NCBI GenBank assembly: GCA_034435455.1
Contig: DAOTXL010000080.1
Coordinates: 1-64,000, forward strand
Reading direction: 5' to 3'
Length of the DNA stretch: 64,000 nt
Source of the DNA: DAOTXL01 sp034435455
GTDB taxonomy: Bacteria; Chloroflexota; Anaerolineae; JAAYZQ01
Part shown: piece by piece, positions 34,448-43,047 of the stretch
How positions within the stretch are numbered: the stretch's first letter is position 1
How the letters are laid out: the number at the start of each line of letters is the position of its first letter
Notes under the pieces: generated by a model
The model's database searches: none
The model's input: the letters and a program-made list of their open reading frames with translations, nothing else
What the model was told of the DNA's origin: nothing
Program-made: the position numbers and the translations under genes

Positions 34448-34489
34448 CCATAACTTTTGTTAAAACTTGGCGCAGATCGGCTTTCCCCC

Positions 34490-34518
34490 TTGACTTTGAA
34501 CAAATGTTCTGGTATAAT
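34490..34518 (+). promoter_or_regulatory. SOS-type promoter
   Basis: TTGACT, 17-nt spacer, TATAAT. The spacer holds one LexA-type box and a second box lies just after the -10, at the expected start of transcription. Confidence 0.85.
34498..34509. promoter_or_regulatory. LexA box 1, GAAC-AAAT-GTTC
   Basis: Exact match to the GAAC-N4-GTTC consensus of Gram-positive-type LexA, inside the promoter spacer where it would block RNA polymerase. Confidence 0.82.
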
Positions 34519-34524
34519 AGCTCC

Positions 34525-34538
34525 AGAACAAATGTTCT
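34525..34538. promoter_or_regulatory. LexA box 2, AGAAC-AAAT-GTTCT
   Basis: A 14-bp palindrome including the same 12-bp core as box 1, 28 bp downstream. The two operators are nearly on the same DNA face. Confidence 0.82.
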
Positions 34539-34562
34539 GTCCCGATTGAAGGGGAGGGGAAA

Positions 34563-35027
34563 ATGATCCGAGAACTGCCGCCTGTCCATCAGGCCCGCCA
34601 GCAGGCCCAGGGGCTCAGCCCCTGTGAATATCGTACCACGTCGAAGGATGGCCGCATCGTATGCCTCAAGATCGTCGCCGGCAGCGATGAGGTGTCGCCC
34701 AACCTCTGCCGCAGTTGCCCGTTCAAGGCCATCCACTGCGCCCACCTGCGGTTTACCCTGCGTCAGATCTCCCCATCGCCGCTGGTGGTGCGGTTCAACG
34801 GCCGGACCGAGGTCTGGGACAACGATCCCCCGGAGATCCGCTTCGAGCACGCCGCCTGCGCGGCCAGGGTCCTGCCCATCGAGCACCCCCGGGCGTGCGC
34901 CGGGTGTGCCCTGCGCCAGCCGGTGCAGGTCCCAACCCAGGAGCCGCTGCAGCGCGTGGCCAGGCCGGGCACCCGCGGCAAGGTGGTGCCGTTCCCCGTC
35001 CGGGAGGTGCTGGCGGCCACCGGCTGA
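34563..35027 (+). CDS. Cys-rich hypothetical protein of the SOS operon
   Basis: 154 residues, first gene after the LexA-controlled promoter, with GGGGAGGGG before the ATG. Cys occur as pairs and singles (CEY, CRSCPFKAIHC, CAAR, CAGC), enough for a zinc or Fe-S site. A basic C-terminus follows. No recognised family. It overlaps an alternative start of the next gene as TGATG, so the two are coupled. Confidence 0.7.
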   Translation: MIRELPPVHQARQQAQGLSPCEYRTTSKDGRIVCLKIVAGSDEVSPNLCRSCPFKAIHCAHLRFTLRQISPSPLVVRFNGRTEVWDNDPPEIRFEHAACAARVLPIEHPRACAGCALRQPVQVPTQEPLQRVARPGTRGKVVPFPVREVLAATG

Positions 35028-35044
35028 TGAGGAGGGGGAGGGCC

Positions 35045-36178
35045 ATGCAGCAATTGCTCTGTTTCCAGGCCGACCGGATCGAGCAGGTGCTGGCCGGCCA
35101 TCGGGTGGCCTCGCGCATTACCGGGGGGACCGTAACGCCGCGCCTGGTGCGGTTTCACCTCTCCACGCCGCCGGGGGTCAAGGTCAGGCAGGTGGCCGGG
35201 CTATCGGAAGAGATCGCCCTCGGCCTGGGTGCACCCTCCTGTCGCGTGTATCGGCAGGAGGGGCAACTGGAGGTGGAGGTGCCCCGCATGGATGCCCAGG
35301 GGGTACGCCTGCTGGAGCTCTGTCGGCGGCTGGCTGTGGAGGGACCGCGCCGCCAGGAGACCGTGCCGCCGTTCACCGCGGTGTTGGGACTGGACCACGA
35401 CGGGGTGCCGTTGCTCCTGCGCCTGCCCAGCCCCAACGTCGCCCATGTGCTGATCGCCGGCACCACCGGTTCGGGAAAAACGGCGCTGGCGCGGACCATC
35501 GTTGCTTCGCTGGCACTGCACAACAGCCGGCGGGCGTTGCAGGTGGTGTTGATCGATCCCAAGGGCCGTGGCTTTTTGCCGTTTGAGGGCCTGCCCCACC
35601 TGCTGGTGCCGGTGCTGACCGACGCAGGCCAGGCGCTGGCCACCCTGCGCCGCTTGGTGGAGGAGATGGAACGGCGGGACCGGGAAGGCCGCGCCGAGCC
35701 GCACCTGGTGGTGGTGCTGGACGAACTGGCCGATCTGATGCAGGTGGGGGGGCCGGAGATGGAGGAGACGCTGACCCGCCTGATGCAACGGGGGCGGGAA
35801 GCGGGGATCCACCTGGTGGCCTGCACGCAAAAGCCGACGGCGGCCGTTATCGGCAGCCTGATCAAGAGCAACTTTCCGGTGCGGCTGGTAGGCAGCGTGG
35901 CCAGCCCAGAGGACGCCAGGGTAGCTACCGGCCTGGCCGGCACCGGCGCGGAGCGATTGCTGGGCCACGGCGATTTCCTGGTCGTCGCCAAAGGGCAGGT
36001 CACGCGGATGCAGGCAGCCTACATTGGCGTGGCCGAAATCCGGGAACTGGTGGCCCAACTCGCCGCGGGGGGGCAATCGGCAAGGGCAAATGGCCGCCTG
36101 CCAGGCCCCAACGGGCAGGAGGGCGACGGCATGAGCCTGACCCAGAGGCTGCGGGCGCAGCTTCGCCTGGCCCGGTGA
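35045..36178 (+). CDS. FtsK/SpoIIIE-like DNA translocase
   Basis: 377 residues from the ATG at 35045, preceded by GAGGGGGAGG. N-terminal domain of about 110 residues resembling the start of the FtsK motor, Walker A GTTGSGKTA at 139-147, Walker B LVVVLDELADL, and a TQKPTAAVIGSLIKSNFPVR segment typical of FtsK motors. It lacks membrane helices and the gamma domain, so it is a small soluble translocase, as in TraB-like conjugation proteins and phage motors. An in-frame ATG at 35027 is a possible alternative start. SOS control is inferred from the LexA boxes. Confidence 0.85.
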   Translation: MQQLLCFQADRIEQVLAGHRVASRITGGTVTPRLVRFHLSTPPGVKVRQVAGLSEEIALGLGAPSCRVYRQEGQLEVEVPRMDAQGVRLLELCRRLAVEGPRRQETVPPFTAVLGLDHDGVPLLLRLPSPNVAHVLIAGTTGSGKTALARTIVASLALHNSRRALQVVLIDPKGRGFLPFEGLPHLLVPVLTDAGQALATLRRLVEEMERRDREGRAEPHLVVVLDELADLMQVGGPEMEETLTRLMQRGREAGIHLVACTQKPTAAVIGSLIKSNFPVRLVGSVASPEDARVATGLAGTGAERLLGHGDFLVVAKGQVTRMQAAYIGVAEIRELVAQLAAGGQSARANGRLPGPNGQEGDGMSLTQRLRAQLRLAR

Positions 36179-36197
36179 GGTCGAGGGATACCCGGCG

Positions 36198-36479
36198 ATG
36201 GGCCTGGATTTGTGGTTTCCGCAAGACATAGCGCGCATCCTGGCCGCCACCCACGAGGCGATGAGGATCTCGACGGCGGCCATCATCCCCCTGGACGCGG
36301 ACCTGGCGCGCATCTACCGGCAGGGGTTTGTGGACGCGCTGCGCGCCGTGGCGGTGGCCTTTGGGGTCGGCCTGCCCCCGGCGGTGAGTTGTCCGGGCGA
36401 GGCACACCCGGCCCTAACGCCCACTGCCAACCCGGAAGCGTCGGGCAGGATCCGGCCATGGCTGCCCGGCCCGGGATGA
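36198..36479 (+). CDS. Small hypothetical protein of the SOS operon
   Basis: 93 residues, 19 nt after the translocase gene. The first 55 residues look helical (DIARILAATHEAMRIST, FVDALRAVAVAFGVG), the rest Pro-rich. No family recognised; the ribosome site is only moderate. Confidence 0.5.
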   Translation: MGLDLWFPQDIARILAATHEAMRISTAAIIPLDADLARIYRQGFVDALRAVAVAFGVGLPPAVSCPGEAHPALTPTANPEASGRIRPWLPGPG

Positions 36480-36513
36480 GGGCAGGCACCGGGCCGGAGG
36501 ATGGGGGTCGGAT

Positions 36514-36906
36514 GTGACTCTAAAACAAGTCGGTGTCGCATTGGCCCTGATCTTTACGGTCACCCTGGCAGTGGTGGTGGCCAAACAGATGAGCACCGAG
36601 GCGATGGCGGTGGTCATCGGCGTGGTGTGCGGCGTGGCCGCCAGCATCCCCACCTCGGTGCTGCTGCTGGTGGTGCTCACCCACCGCGACCGGCAGCGGG
36701 CGGAAGAGGTCGAGCGGCAGGCCCTCCAGGCCGGCTCACCCTACCGGCACGGTATCCCGCCGGTGGTGGTGATCCAGGGCGGCTCCCCCCAGTCGCTGCC
36801 GATGGGGCCGCAGGGCGGCTATTGGCCAATGTCCCCACCCGGCCCGCCCGTGCAGCGGCGCTTCCACGTGGTGGGGGGAGAAGACCTGCTCCTGGACGAC
36901 GAATAG
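36514..36906 (+). CDS. Small membrane protein of the SOS operon
   Basis: 130 residues from a GTG. Two hydrophobic helices (about 5-22 and 29-55), a basic stretch, then a Gly/Pro/Gln-rich cytoplasmic tail ending in acidic LLLDDE. It could be a membrane partner of the soluble FtsK-like motor (inference). It converges with holA, 6 nt away. Confidence 0.6.
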   Translation: MTLKQVGVALALIFTVTLAVVVAKQMSTEAMAVVIGVVCGVAASIPTSVLLLVVLTHRDRQRAEEVERQALQAGSPYRHGIPPVVVIQGGSPQSLPMGPQGGYWPMSPPGPPVQRRFHVVGGEDLLLDDE

Positions 36907-36912
36907 GGCCCC

Positions 36913-37920
36913 TCAACCGCCGGTCAATGCCACGATCAGCAGGTCCAGGGCCAGCACCTCCTCACTCCTTCCCGTCTTGATCGCCCAATCAGCCTCCACC
37001 AGGCGCTGATGGGCCGCTTCGAGTTGGGCCAGAGTAAAGTTCTGGGCCTGGGCCAACGCCTTTTCCGCCACGTAGGGATGCAGTTTGAGCCGCCCGGCCA
37101 CCTCGCCGGGGGGGACGCCCTGGCTGCGCAGTTCGCTCACCTGGAGAAGGATGCGCACCTGGCGGGCCAGCATGGTCAGCAGATAAAGGGGCGCTTCCCC
37201 CTCGTCCAGCAGGCGGTGCAGCAGCCGCAGGGCGCGGTCGGTCTGGCGGCGGCCCACACAATCCACCAGGTCAAAGATGCTGGCCTGGCGGGCCAGGCTG
37301 ACCAGGGCCTGCACATCCTGGCCGGTGACCTGCCGACCGTCGGCGTAGAGCAGCAGCTTTTCGATCTCCTGGTCGAGCAACCGCAGGTCGTCCCCCACCA
37401 GGGCGGCCAGCAGGGTGACCGCTTCCGGGCTGAGGGCTCCTCCCCTGGCCCGCGCCCGGCGCTGAATCCAACCCGGCAGGTCCCCCTCCCTGGGCCGCCG
37501 GAACTCCCGGACGCATTCCTGGCGGGCCAGTTTGAGGATGGGGTGAGAGGCCGGCAGGCTCTTTTCTTCGATAAAGACGAGCCGCGTGGTGGGAGGCAGG
37601 TTCGGCAGGTAGCCGGCCAGGTCCTTCAAATAGGCGCGCTTCCAGCCCGGTTCGGCACCTCCGGCCGCCTCCTGGCCTTCGGCCTCTTGAGGCGCGGTTA
37701 ACCGGCTCAGCAGGCCGTGGACGATCACCAGCCGGCGGCTGGCCATAAAGGGGATGGCGTCGCACGTGTGGCGCAGCTCGCCAAAGGTGAGCCCCCGGCC
37801 ATCGAGGATAGTGGTGTTCAGGTCGGCCATGCCGGGGTCCTCTTGGGCCAGCCGGGCCCGCAACCGGGCCAGTTCCTCGGAGCGGCTGAATTCTTCCTCA
37901 CCATGAAGGATGTAGAACAC
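36913..37920 (-). CDS. holA: DNA polymerase III delta subunit
   Basis: 335 residues. N-terminus FYILHGEEEFSRSEELARL and the inactive AAA fold match HolA, as do the helical C-terminal collar (LVSLARQASIFDLVDCVGRR, LDEGEAPLYLLTMLARQVRIL; quoted in part). It opens the sliding clamp within the clamp loader. It starts 3 nt after the membrane protein gene upstream. Confidence 0.92.
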   Translation of the reverse strand: MFYILHGEEEFSRSEELARLRARLAQEDPGMADLNTTILDGRGLTFGELRHTCDAIPFMASRRLVIVHGLLSRLTAPQEAEGQEAAGGAEPGWKRAYLKDLAGYLPNLPPTTRLVFIEEKSLPASHPILKLARQECVREFRRPREGDLPGWIQRRARARGGALSPEAVTLLAALVGDDLRLLDQEIEKLLLYADGRQVTGQDVQALVSLARQASIFDLVDCVGRRQTDRALRLLHRLLDEGEAPLYLLTMLARQVRILLQVSELRSQGVPPGEVAGRLKLHPYVAEKALAQAQNFTLAQLEAAHQRLVEADWAIKTGRSEEVLALDLLIVALTGG

Positions 37921-37923
37921 GGG

Positions 37924-38418
37924 CTACTCCCGGCCGAGGACAACCTTGTGGATGGTGATCCGGCCTCGCTCCTGGCGTTCGACGCCCATGATCCTGACTC
38001 CTTTGACCTCCGGGGAGGTGGTGATCTGTTCCTGGATGCGGTGGGCCAGCGGCTGGGCCAGGATCGCGCCGGCCGTGGCAGCCATCAGCGCCAGGGGCAG
38101 CCGTTCCCACCGGGAACGGGGACGGCCCAGGGTCGCGCCAAAGGCCGCCGTGCCGGCCACTACGGCGGTAACGGCCAGGTTGGTGCCACAGCGAGGATGG
38201 ACCGCCAGGTGAGCTTCGCCCTGTTGCAGGCGGGTCAGGGCCTCTTGGGCGGCGAGTTCCACCTCCTCTGTGCTCACCGAGCCATAGATGAAAAAGCCGA
38301 TCGGCGTGGTCCGGCCCGCCAGCCGCAGGTAGGGGTTGTGCTGGCTCAAGATGTGCATGGTGGCGTGTTCCAGCGCATGGTTTTGCCGCACGACGTTCAC
38401 CAAGTTGAGCATAGTCAT
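37924..38418 (-). CDS. Conserved membrane protein (DUF6391-like)
   Basis: 164 residues. HALEHATMHIL near the N-terminus gives an HxxEH motif of possible zinc-peptidase type. Two hydrophobic helices (about 83-100 and 105-122) follow. I associate the pattern with the DUF6391 family, whose function is unknown. Adjacent to holA. Confidence 0.6.
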   Translation of the reverse strand: MTMLNLVNVVRQNHALEHATMHILSQHNPYLRLAGRTTPIGFFIYGSVSTEEVELAAQEALTRLQQGEAHLAVHPRCGTNLAVTAVVAGTAAFGATLGRPRSRWERLPLALMAATAGAILAQPLAHRIQEQITTSPEVKGVRIMGVERQERGRITIHKVVLGRE

Positions 38419-38668
38419 GGGATATCCTCACCCCGTCCGCTCAGAAGGGGACCCTCCTTCCCGCCGGGAAGGCAGAATATCCTCCGCCACGAGCGAGCGG
38501 TACAAATTTGCCGCTATTATAACATGGGTTGAAGCCGGGGGCAACTGGGCCACGAATGGGGCCACGAATACACGAATGGGGCCACGAATGGGACACGAAT
38601 ACACGAATGGAGACACGAATACACGGATGCATGGATGGAGGTGCTTTGTGCCCTATTCGTGGATACAT
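38419..38668. other. Intergenic stretch with a CACGAAT array
   Basis: No gene. A CCTTCCCGCCGGGAAGG hairpin at about 38455-38471 lies in the leader of the minus-strand gene; the repeat array follows. Confidence 0.5.
38551..38628. repeat. CACGAAT minisatellite-like array
   Basis: Seven CACGAAT units and one CACGGAT in 78 bp, alternating between GGGGC-, GGGA-/GGAGA- and TA- type linkers, so the higher-order unit is about 19-20 bp. No spacers of CRISPR size. Confidence 0.85.
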
Positions 38669-38697
38669 TTGACGAAATCGTCACCTGGCGGTATGAT
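38669..38697 (+). promoter_or_regulatory. Promoter of the amidase gene
   Basis: TTGACG, 17-nt spacer, TATGAT, 30 nt before the TTG start. Its position rules out the upstream ATG at 38635. Confidence 0.72.
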
Positions 38698-38727
38698 TAT
38701 CTTTGCAGACCACAGCATGGGGGAGCG

Positions 38728-39498
38728 TTGAGCGAGCTATCGCCTGGCGAGAGAAAATGGACCATCGGCCTTTTCGTCCTGGCCGGGCTGTTGGGCGTGG
38801 CCTATGTCGCCTGGTTGGCCTCCGGCCAGCCGGCCGACGAGCCGACGCCGGAGGGGACGGCCGTTGTCCCCTCGGCGACGGCCAGACCAGGCCGTACCCC
38901 TCGCCCCACTTCGACTCCCCGCCCGACCAGGCCCCCGCCGGTCAGCCCTTCCCCCAGCCCCACCGCCGGGCCACAGCGGGTGGGCATTGTCGCCGGGCAC
39001 TGGCAGAGCGATTCGGGGGCGATCTGCCCCGACGGCCTGCAGGAGGTGACCATCAACCTGGACATAGCCTCCCGCGTGGTGGCCATCCTGCAAACCCAGG
39101 GCTACGATGCCCAATTACTGGCCGAGTTCTCCGACAGGTTGGAGGGCTACAAGGCCGACGCCTTTGTCTCGATCCACACCGACTCTTGTGACGTGCCCGA
39201 AGCGTCCGGCTTCAAGGTCGCCCGGGTGGCCGCCAGCGCCATCCCAACGGAGGAGGACCGGCTGGTATCGTGCCTGATCCGGGAATATGGCCGGGCGACG
39301 GGGCTTCGCTTCCACGAAAACAGCATCACCTTCGACATGACCGACTATCACGCCTTCCGCGAGATCGACCCCACGACACCGGGAGCCATCATTGAGTTGG
39401 GTTTCATGGCCGCCGACCGGCAACTGTTGACAGAGCGCAGCGATCTGGTTGCCCAGGGGATAGCCCAGGGCATCCTCTGCTTCCTGACCGGCCGGTAG
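38728..39498 (+). CDS. N-acetylmuramoyl-L-alanine amidase (Amidase_3)
   Basis: 256 residues from a TTG behind GGGGGAG. One N-terminal membrane anchor (about residues 14-32), a long Pro/Thr/Ser-rich linker (residues 40-82), then a catalytic domain with zinc ligands in GIVAGHWQSD, EVTINLDIA and VSIHTDS and the catalytic Glu in IIELGFM. It cleaves the bond between muramic acid and the stem peptide outside the membrane. Confidence 0.88.
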   Translation: MSELSPGERKWTIGLFVLAGLLGVAYVAWLASGQPADEPTPEGTAVVPSATARPGRTPRPTSTPRPTRPPPVSPSPSPTAGPQRVGIVAGHWQSDSGAICPDGLQEVTINLDIASRVVAILQTQGYDAQLLAEFSDRLEGYKADAFVSIHTDSCDVPEASGFKVARVAASAIPTEEDRLVSCLIREYGRATGLRFHENSITFDMTDYHAFREIDPTTPGAIIELGFMAADRQLLTERSDLVAQGIAQGILCFLTGR

Positions 39499-39531
39499 GC
39501 CCGTTGCCGGCGGGCCTGCCACCCGGCCGAT

Positions 39532-40185
39532 CTACCGTTTGGCTTTGGCCGGAGGTTTTTCGACGGTGGTGCGGAACTGGACCACCGCGCCGGCAATGCC
39601 CAGCACCAGCCACACCAGCAGCGCCAGCAGCAGGACGAGTCTGCTGCCCGCCAGGCCAGGCCGCTGCCAGACCTGCGGCCGTTCGAGTGGGCTGACCAGG
39701 AAGGCAGCCCGGCCGGTGAGCAACGACACCGCTCCCCCCGCCACCCCCCAGGCCCCGCTAAAGGCCGTGGCCAGGATGATCACGCTCCGCTGCATGATCA
39801 GGGCGATAACGCCGACAACCACGGCGGCGATGAGGCTCACCAGATCCGGCAGCCGGATGCCCAGGGCGGCGCCGATCAGGTTCACCAGCAGCGCACCGGC
39901 CACGGCGCCCACCACAAAGACACCGACAAAATAGAGCAGCACCATCAGCGCCGCCCCCACCACCCCGCCGACGACGCCTCCCACAATCAGCCACAGGGCC
40001 TGCCCTTTGGCCACCGAGCCGGCAACGGCCAGGCCGATAATAGCCCCCAGCCCAAAGCCATAGATGCCCAGCAGCACCTTGAAGATGCGGTAGCCAAAGA
40101 AGCAGTTGAGCAGGCCAAAGGCGATGGATAGGACGGCGGCCAGGATCGCCGCACCGCTCACGACGTTCAACCACTCTCCGGTCAT
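39532..40185 (-). CDS. DUF4203-type membrane protein
   Basis: 217 residues from the ATG at 40185 (GGAGAGGAGG upstream). Seven or so Gly/Ala/Val-rich helices with FFGYRIFKVLLGIYGFGLGA, typical of DUF4203/TM7SF3-like proteins. The C-terminal Lys-rich tail (EKPPAKAKR) is cytoplasmic. Function unknown. Confidence 0.68.
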   Translation of the reverse strand: MTGEWLNVVSGAAILAAVLSIAFGLLNCFFGYRIFKVLLGIYGFGLGAIIGLAVAGSVAKGQALWLIVGGVVGGVVGAALMVLLYFVGVFVVGAVAGALLVNLIGAALGIRLPDLVSLIAAVVVGVIALIMQRSVIILATAFSGAWGVAGGAVSLLTGRAAFLVSPLERPQVWQRPGLAGSRLVLLLALLVWLVLGIAGAVVQFRTTVEKPPAKAKR

Positions 40186-40232
40186 GGGTTCCTCCTCTCC
40201 CTTTCCACAGAAATCTACAGGCCAGGCGCCTG

Positions 40233-42128
40233 TCACCTGAGCACAAGGGGAAGGTAGACCTTACCGGCCCCCCCCTCCCAATAGAAAGATTGCTCCCAGA
40301 TATTGTTGCCCTCGTCCGATTCGGCGATGGTGTTATCCGGATCGGTGATCAGGCGCACGGTGTGCAGGCCAGGGGCCGGGACCGTCTCCAGCCAGTCGTC
40401 AAAGCCGCCCACCCCGCCGGCGCCCAAGGCGGAGTAGGGGTAACGGACATAACGGGTGCTGTCCACCCACAGTTCGACATAAAACTCACCGGCTGCCGCA
40501 GCGCTGCCGCTGTTGGCAAAGTGCCAGTCGAAATAGGTGCCCTGGCCGGCGTACAGCGGGCCGGCGGTGGTGGTGCCCGGAATCGAGGAGGGGACGACCG
40601 GGGCGTCGTAGCCCGGCGGCGTATAGGGCCGCAGGTCGGGCTGGCCGGCCGGCCGCTGCTGCACCCGCGCCGAGGAGGCCCGGTTGGCACCGATGGGGTT
40701 GTCCCCCAGATTGGAATCGTCGCCGACAAAGGTCTCACACTGGCCCTGATAGTTATCATGCTCGCACAGGATCGCCTGCACGTTGCTGCCCACCCGCAGC
40801 GATTCCGCATTGTCATTGCCCACCGCCCCGAAATAACCGGGCTGGGGATAGTCACCCAGGCCCAGCGTCACGCAACTGCCGCCGTAGTTGGGGTCGGCAT
40901 ACAGGGCCACCTGGTCGGCCCCAGGGCTACAGCTCCGCCACTCCACCCGGACCGAAGAGACCTGGTTGTCACCGATGGAGTTGTCTCCCAGGTTGGAATC
41001 GTCGCCGCTAAAGGTTTCGCAGCCGCCGCCATAGTCGTCGTCGCGGCACAGCGTCGCCCACACATTGCCACCCACCCGGACCGAGGAGATGGAGTCGTTG
41101 GGCAGGCCGATTGCGCCGGGGTTGCGGTAATCGCCCACCCCTTTGACCACACACTGCCCGCCATAGTCCGGGTCCACGAACAGGGCTATCTGGTCGGCGT
41201 TGGGGGTGCAGGCGGGAGGCGGTGGACTTGAGTAGACGATGGCCCAGGCGTTGGCCACAGGCCGGCTGCCGTTCCAGGCGAACTGATAACCGCCGTCGTT
41301 GTAGTACATCCCCGCTGAGCCGCCGCCATCCATCTTGAGGGAATAGCGGGCCCCCAGCACCCACAACACGTCGTGCATCTCGTGGGGCGTCTTGTTGTAG
41401 CCCGGCTCGCTGACGGCCAGATAGAGGGTGTTGCGGTCATCGCCAAAGCCGACAAAGGTCTGAGGGCGGTTCCACCAGTTGTTGGCCGAACAGCCGAACA
41501 GTTCGTCGTTGATGACCACCGTATTGTCCTGGCAGGCACAGTTGCCTTCGGTGTTGTAGGGCTGGTACCAGCAGCGCCAGCGGTATTCGCCGCCAAAGGT
41601 GACCTGGGGGCCGCCGCCGAGCAACTGGCGATGATAACCTCCCTGCTCGCCCGGCCAGCCGATGTTGGGGTCGTAGCCATCGTTGAAGCCCAGAGAGCGG
41701 CGGTTCTGCCACTCGCTGCCGGTATAGTCGGTATAATCCACGCCGTCCACGTAGGTCAACCCCTCGCCACAGTTGAGGGGAGGGACGGTATCGGGGCAGC
41801 CGCTGAAATAGTCGCCGTTGATGGCGGCCAGTGCCCCGGCGTTGGAGGCCATGGTGCTCAGCCATTCGGTGTTGCCGTTGGGGGCAATGACGACGCGGGG
41901 GCGCAGGGTGGGGTTGTTCAGGTCCACCTTGACCACGCAGATATTGTTGGCCCGGCAGAGGGTCAGGCCGGCGCGGGTCTCCACACACTGCCAGTTGGCC
42001 AGGTCGGTGCAGGCGCTGAGGGCCGGCCGATCCAGGGCAGAGGCAGCCTGGGGGGTAGCGCGAGGGGTGAAACTGCTCCCGCCAAGGAGGAGAATGCCGA
42101 TCAGAACGAGCTGGATTCTGATATGCAT
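40233..42128 (-). CDS. Secreted phosphodiester glycosidase-like protein with crystallin-type repeats
   Basis: 631 residues from the ATG at 42128. A signal peptide is followed by a NAGPA-type domain: AINGDYF, LGGGPQVTFGG, and the KMDGGGSAGMYYN hallmark. Then come four copies of a beta/gamma-crystallin-like unit in two pairs (ALYADPNYGGSCVTLGLGDY; CETFVGDDSNLGDNPIG), and a CARDB-like domain (YFDWHFANSGSAAAAGEFYVELWVD, quoted in part). The C-terminus, KVYLPLVLR, is the tail found on many Chloroflexota exported proteins. It likely acts on surface glycans. Confidence 0.82.
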   Translation of the reverse strand: MHIRIQLVLIGILLLGGSSFTPRATPQAASALDRPALSACTDLANWQCVETRAGLTLCRANNICVVKVDLNNPTLRPRVVIAPNGNTEWLSTMASNAGALAAINGDYFSGCPDTVPPLNCGEGLTYVDGVDYTDYTGSEWQNRRSLGFNDGYDPNIGWPGEQGGYHRQLLGGGPQVTFGGEYRWRCWYQPYNTEGNCACQDNTVVINDELFGCSANNWWNRPQTFVGFGDDRNTLYLAVSEPGYNKTPHEMHDVLWVLGARYSLKMDGGGSAGMYYNDGGYQFAWNGSRPVANAWAIVYSSPPPPACTPNADQIALFVDPDYGGQCVVKGVGDYRNPGAIGLPNDSISSVRVGGNVWATLCRDDDYGGGCETFSGDDSNLGDNSIGDNQVSSVRVEWRSCSPGADQVALYADPNYGGSCVTLGLGDYPQPGYFGAVGNDNAESLRVGSNVQAILCEHDNYQGQCETFVGDDSNLGDNPIGANRASSARVQQRPAGQPDLRPYTPPGYDAPVVPSSIPGTTTAGPLYAGQGTYFDWHFANSGSAAAAGEFYVELWVDSTRYVRYPYSALGAGGVGGFDDWLETVPAPGLHTVRLITDPDNTIAESDEGNNIWEQSFYWEGGAGKVYLPLVLR

Positions 42129-42273
42129 GATGCCTCCACCCAAGGTTTGAAAAGGCCGATCTCCACCCGGCCTGGAACGGGGAGCCGCCCGCCACCGGCC
42201 GCCGGGCCTGCCTCTCCGCCTCTCCTACCCGGTGCAAAGGGCAGCGCGGCTGCGTGGTTCAGGCAGGCACGGG

Positions 42274-43047
42274 TTAGGCGAGCCGCTCCGCATACAGAGC
42301 CGCTCCCAGAGCCCCGACGATCTGGGGGTTTTCAGGGACGGAGAGGGGCACGCCCAGGGCCTCGGCGAACAGCTTTTGCAGGCAGGGGTTATAGGCCACC
42401 CCCCCGGCAAAGACGAAGCGGGGGCGCACGCCGACACGCCGCACCATGCCCCCCACCCGGTCCACAATGGCCTGGTGCAGCCCCAGGGCCACGCGGCGGC
42501 TGTCCTCCCCCCGGGCAATGAGCGACACGACCTCCGACTCGGCAAAGACGGTGCACATGCTGGAGATGCGCACCGCCTGGCCCTCGGCTGCCAGGGCGTG
42601 GGGGCCAAACTGTTCCACCCCCATCCCCAGGGCGTGGGCCATGTTCTCCAGAAACCGCCCCGTCCCGGCGGCGCAGCGGTCGTTCATCTCAAAGCGCAGC
42701 ACCTGACCCCCCGGCCCCACCAGGATGACCTTGCTATCCTGCCCACCGATGTCGAGCACCGTGCCGGCGTCGGGGAAGAGGTGACAGGCGCCCAGGCCAT
42801 AGGCCTTGATCTCTGAAATCACCGTGTCGGCCAGTTCCCGTTCGACGGCCAGGTGACGGCCATAGCCGGTGGCCACCAGCCGCCGGTAGGTGCGGCCCGC
42901 CAGCAACGCCCGAGCGTTTTCCAGAGGGTTGGTGCCGGTATCCACCACCTCGGCGCGGACCATGCCCTGGCCGTCCCATTCCACCAGGGCAATGGTCCGG
43001 GAGCCGATGTCCAGGCCGGCGACCAGGGAGGGGAGATCGGATGTCAT
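42274..43047 (-). CDS. 2-hydroxyacyl-CoA dehydratase activase (BadF/HgdC family)
   Basis: 257 residues from the ATG at 43047, overlapping the cupin stop as ATGA. ASKHA-fold ATP motifs (GLDIGSRTIALVEWD, LDIGGQDSKVI) and the two Cys that bridge a [4Fe-4S] cluster between subunits (NDRCAAGTG; SSMCTVFAESEV). In the family it sends a low-potential electron into a dehydratase or benzoyl-CoA reductase. No dehydratase is in the window, so its partner is elsewhere or unknown. Confidence 0.9.
   Translation of the reverse strand: MTSDLPSLVAGLDIGSRTIALVEWDGQGMVRAEVVDTGTNPLENARALLAGRTYRRLVATGYGRHLAVERELADTVISEIKAYGLGACHLFPDAGTVLDIGGQDSKVILVGPGGQVLRFEMNDRCAAGTGRFLENMAHALGMGVEQFGPHALAAEGQAVRISSMCTVFAESEVVSLIARGEDSRRVALGLHQAIVDRVGGMVRRVGVRPRFVFAGGVAYNPCLQKLFAEALGVPLSVPENPQIVGALGAALYAERLA

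Noticed and set aside
38551..38628. CACGAAT array as a CRISPR
   Set aside because: Units are 7 bp, linkers 1-5 bp, with no unique spacers and no cas genes.
38635..38727. Upstream ATG of the amidase
   Set aside because: It lies upstream of the promoter at 38669-38697 and has no ribosome site; the TTG at 38728 fits both.
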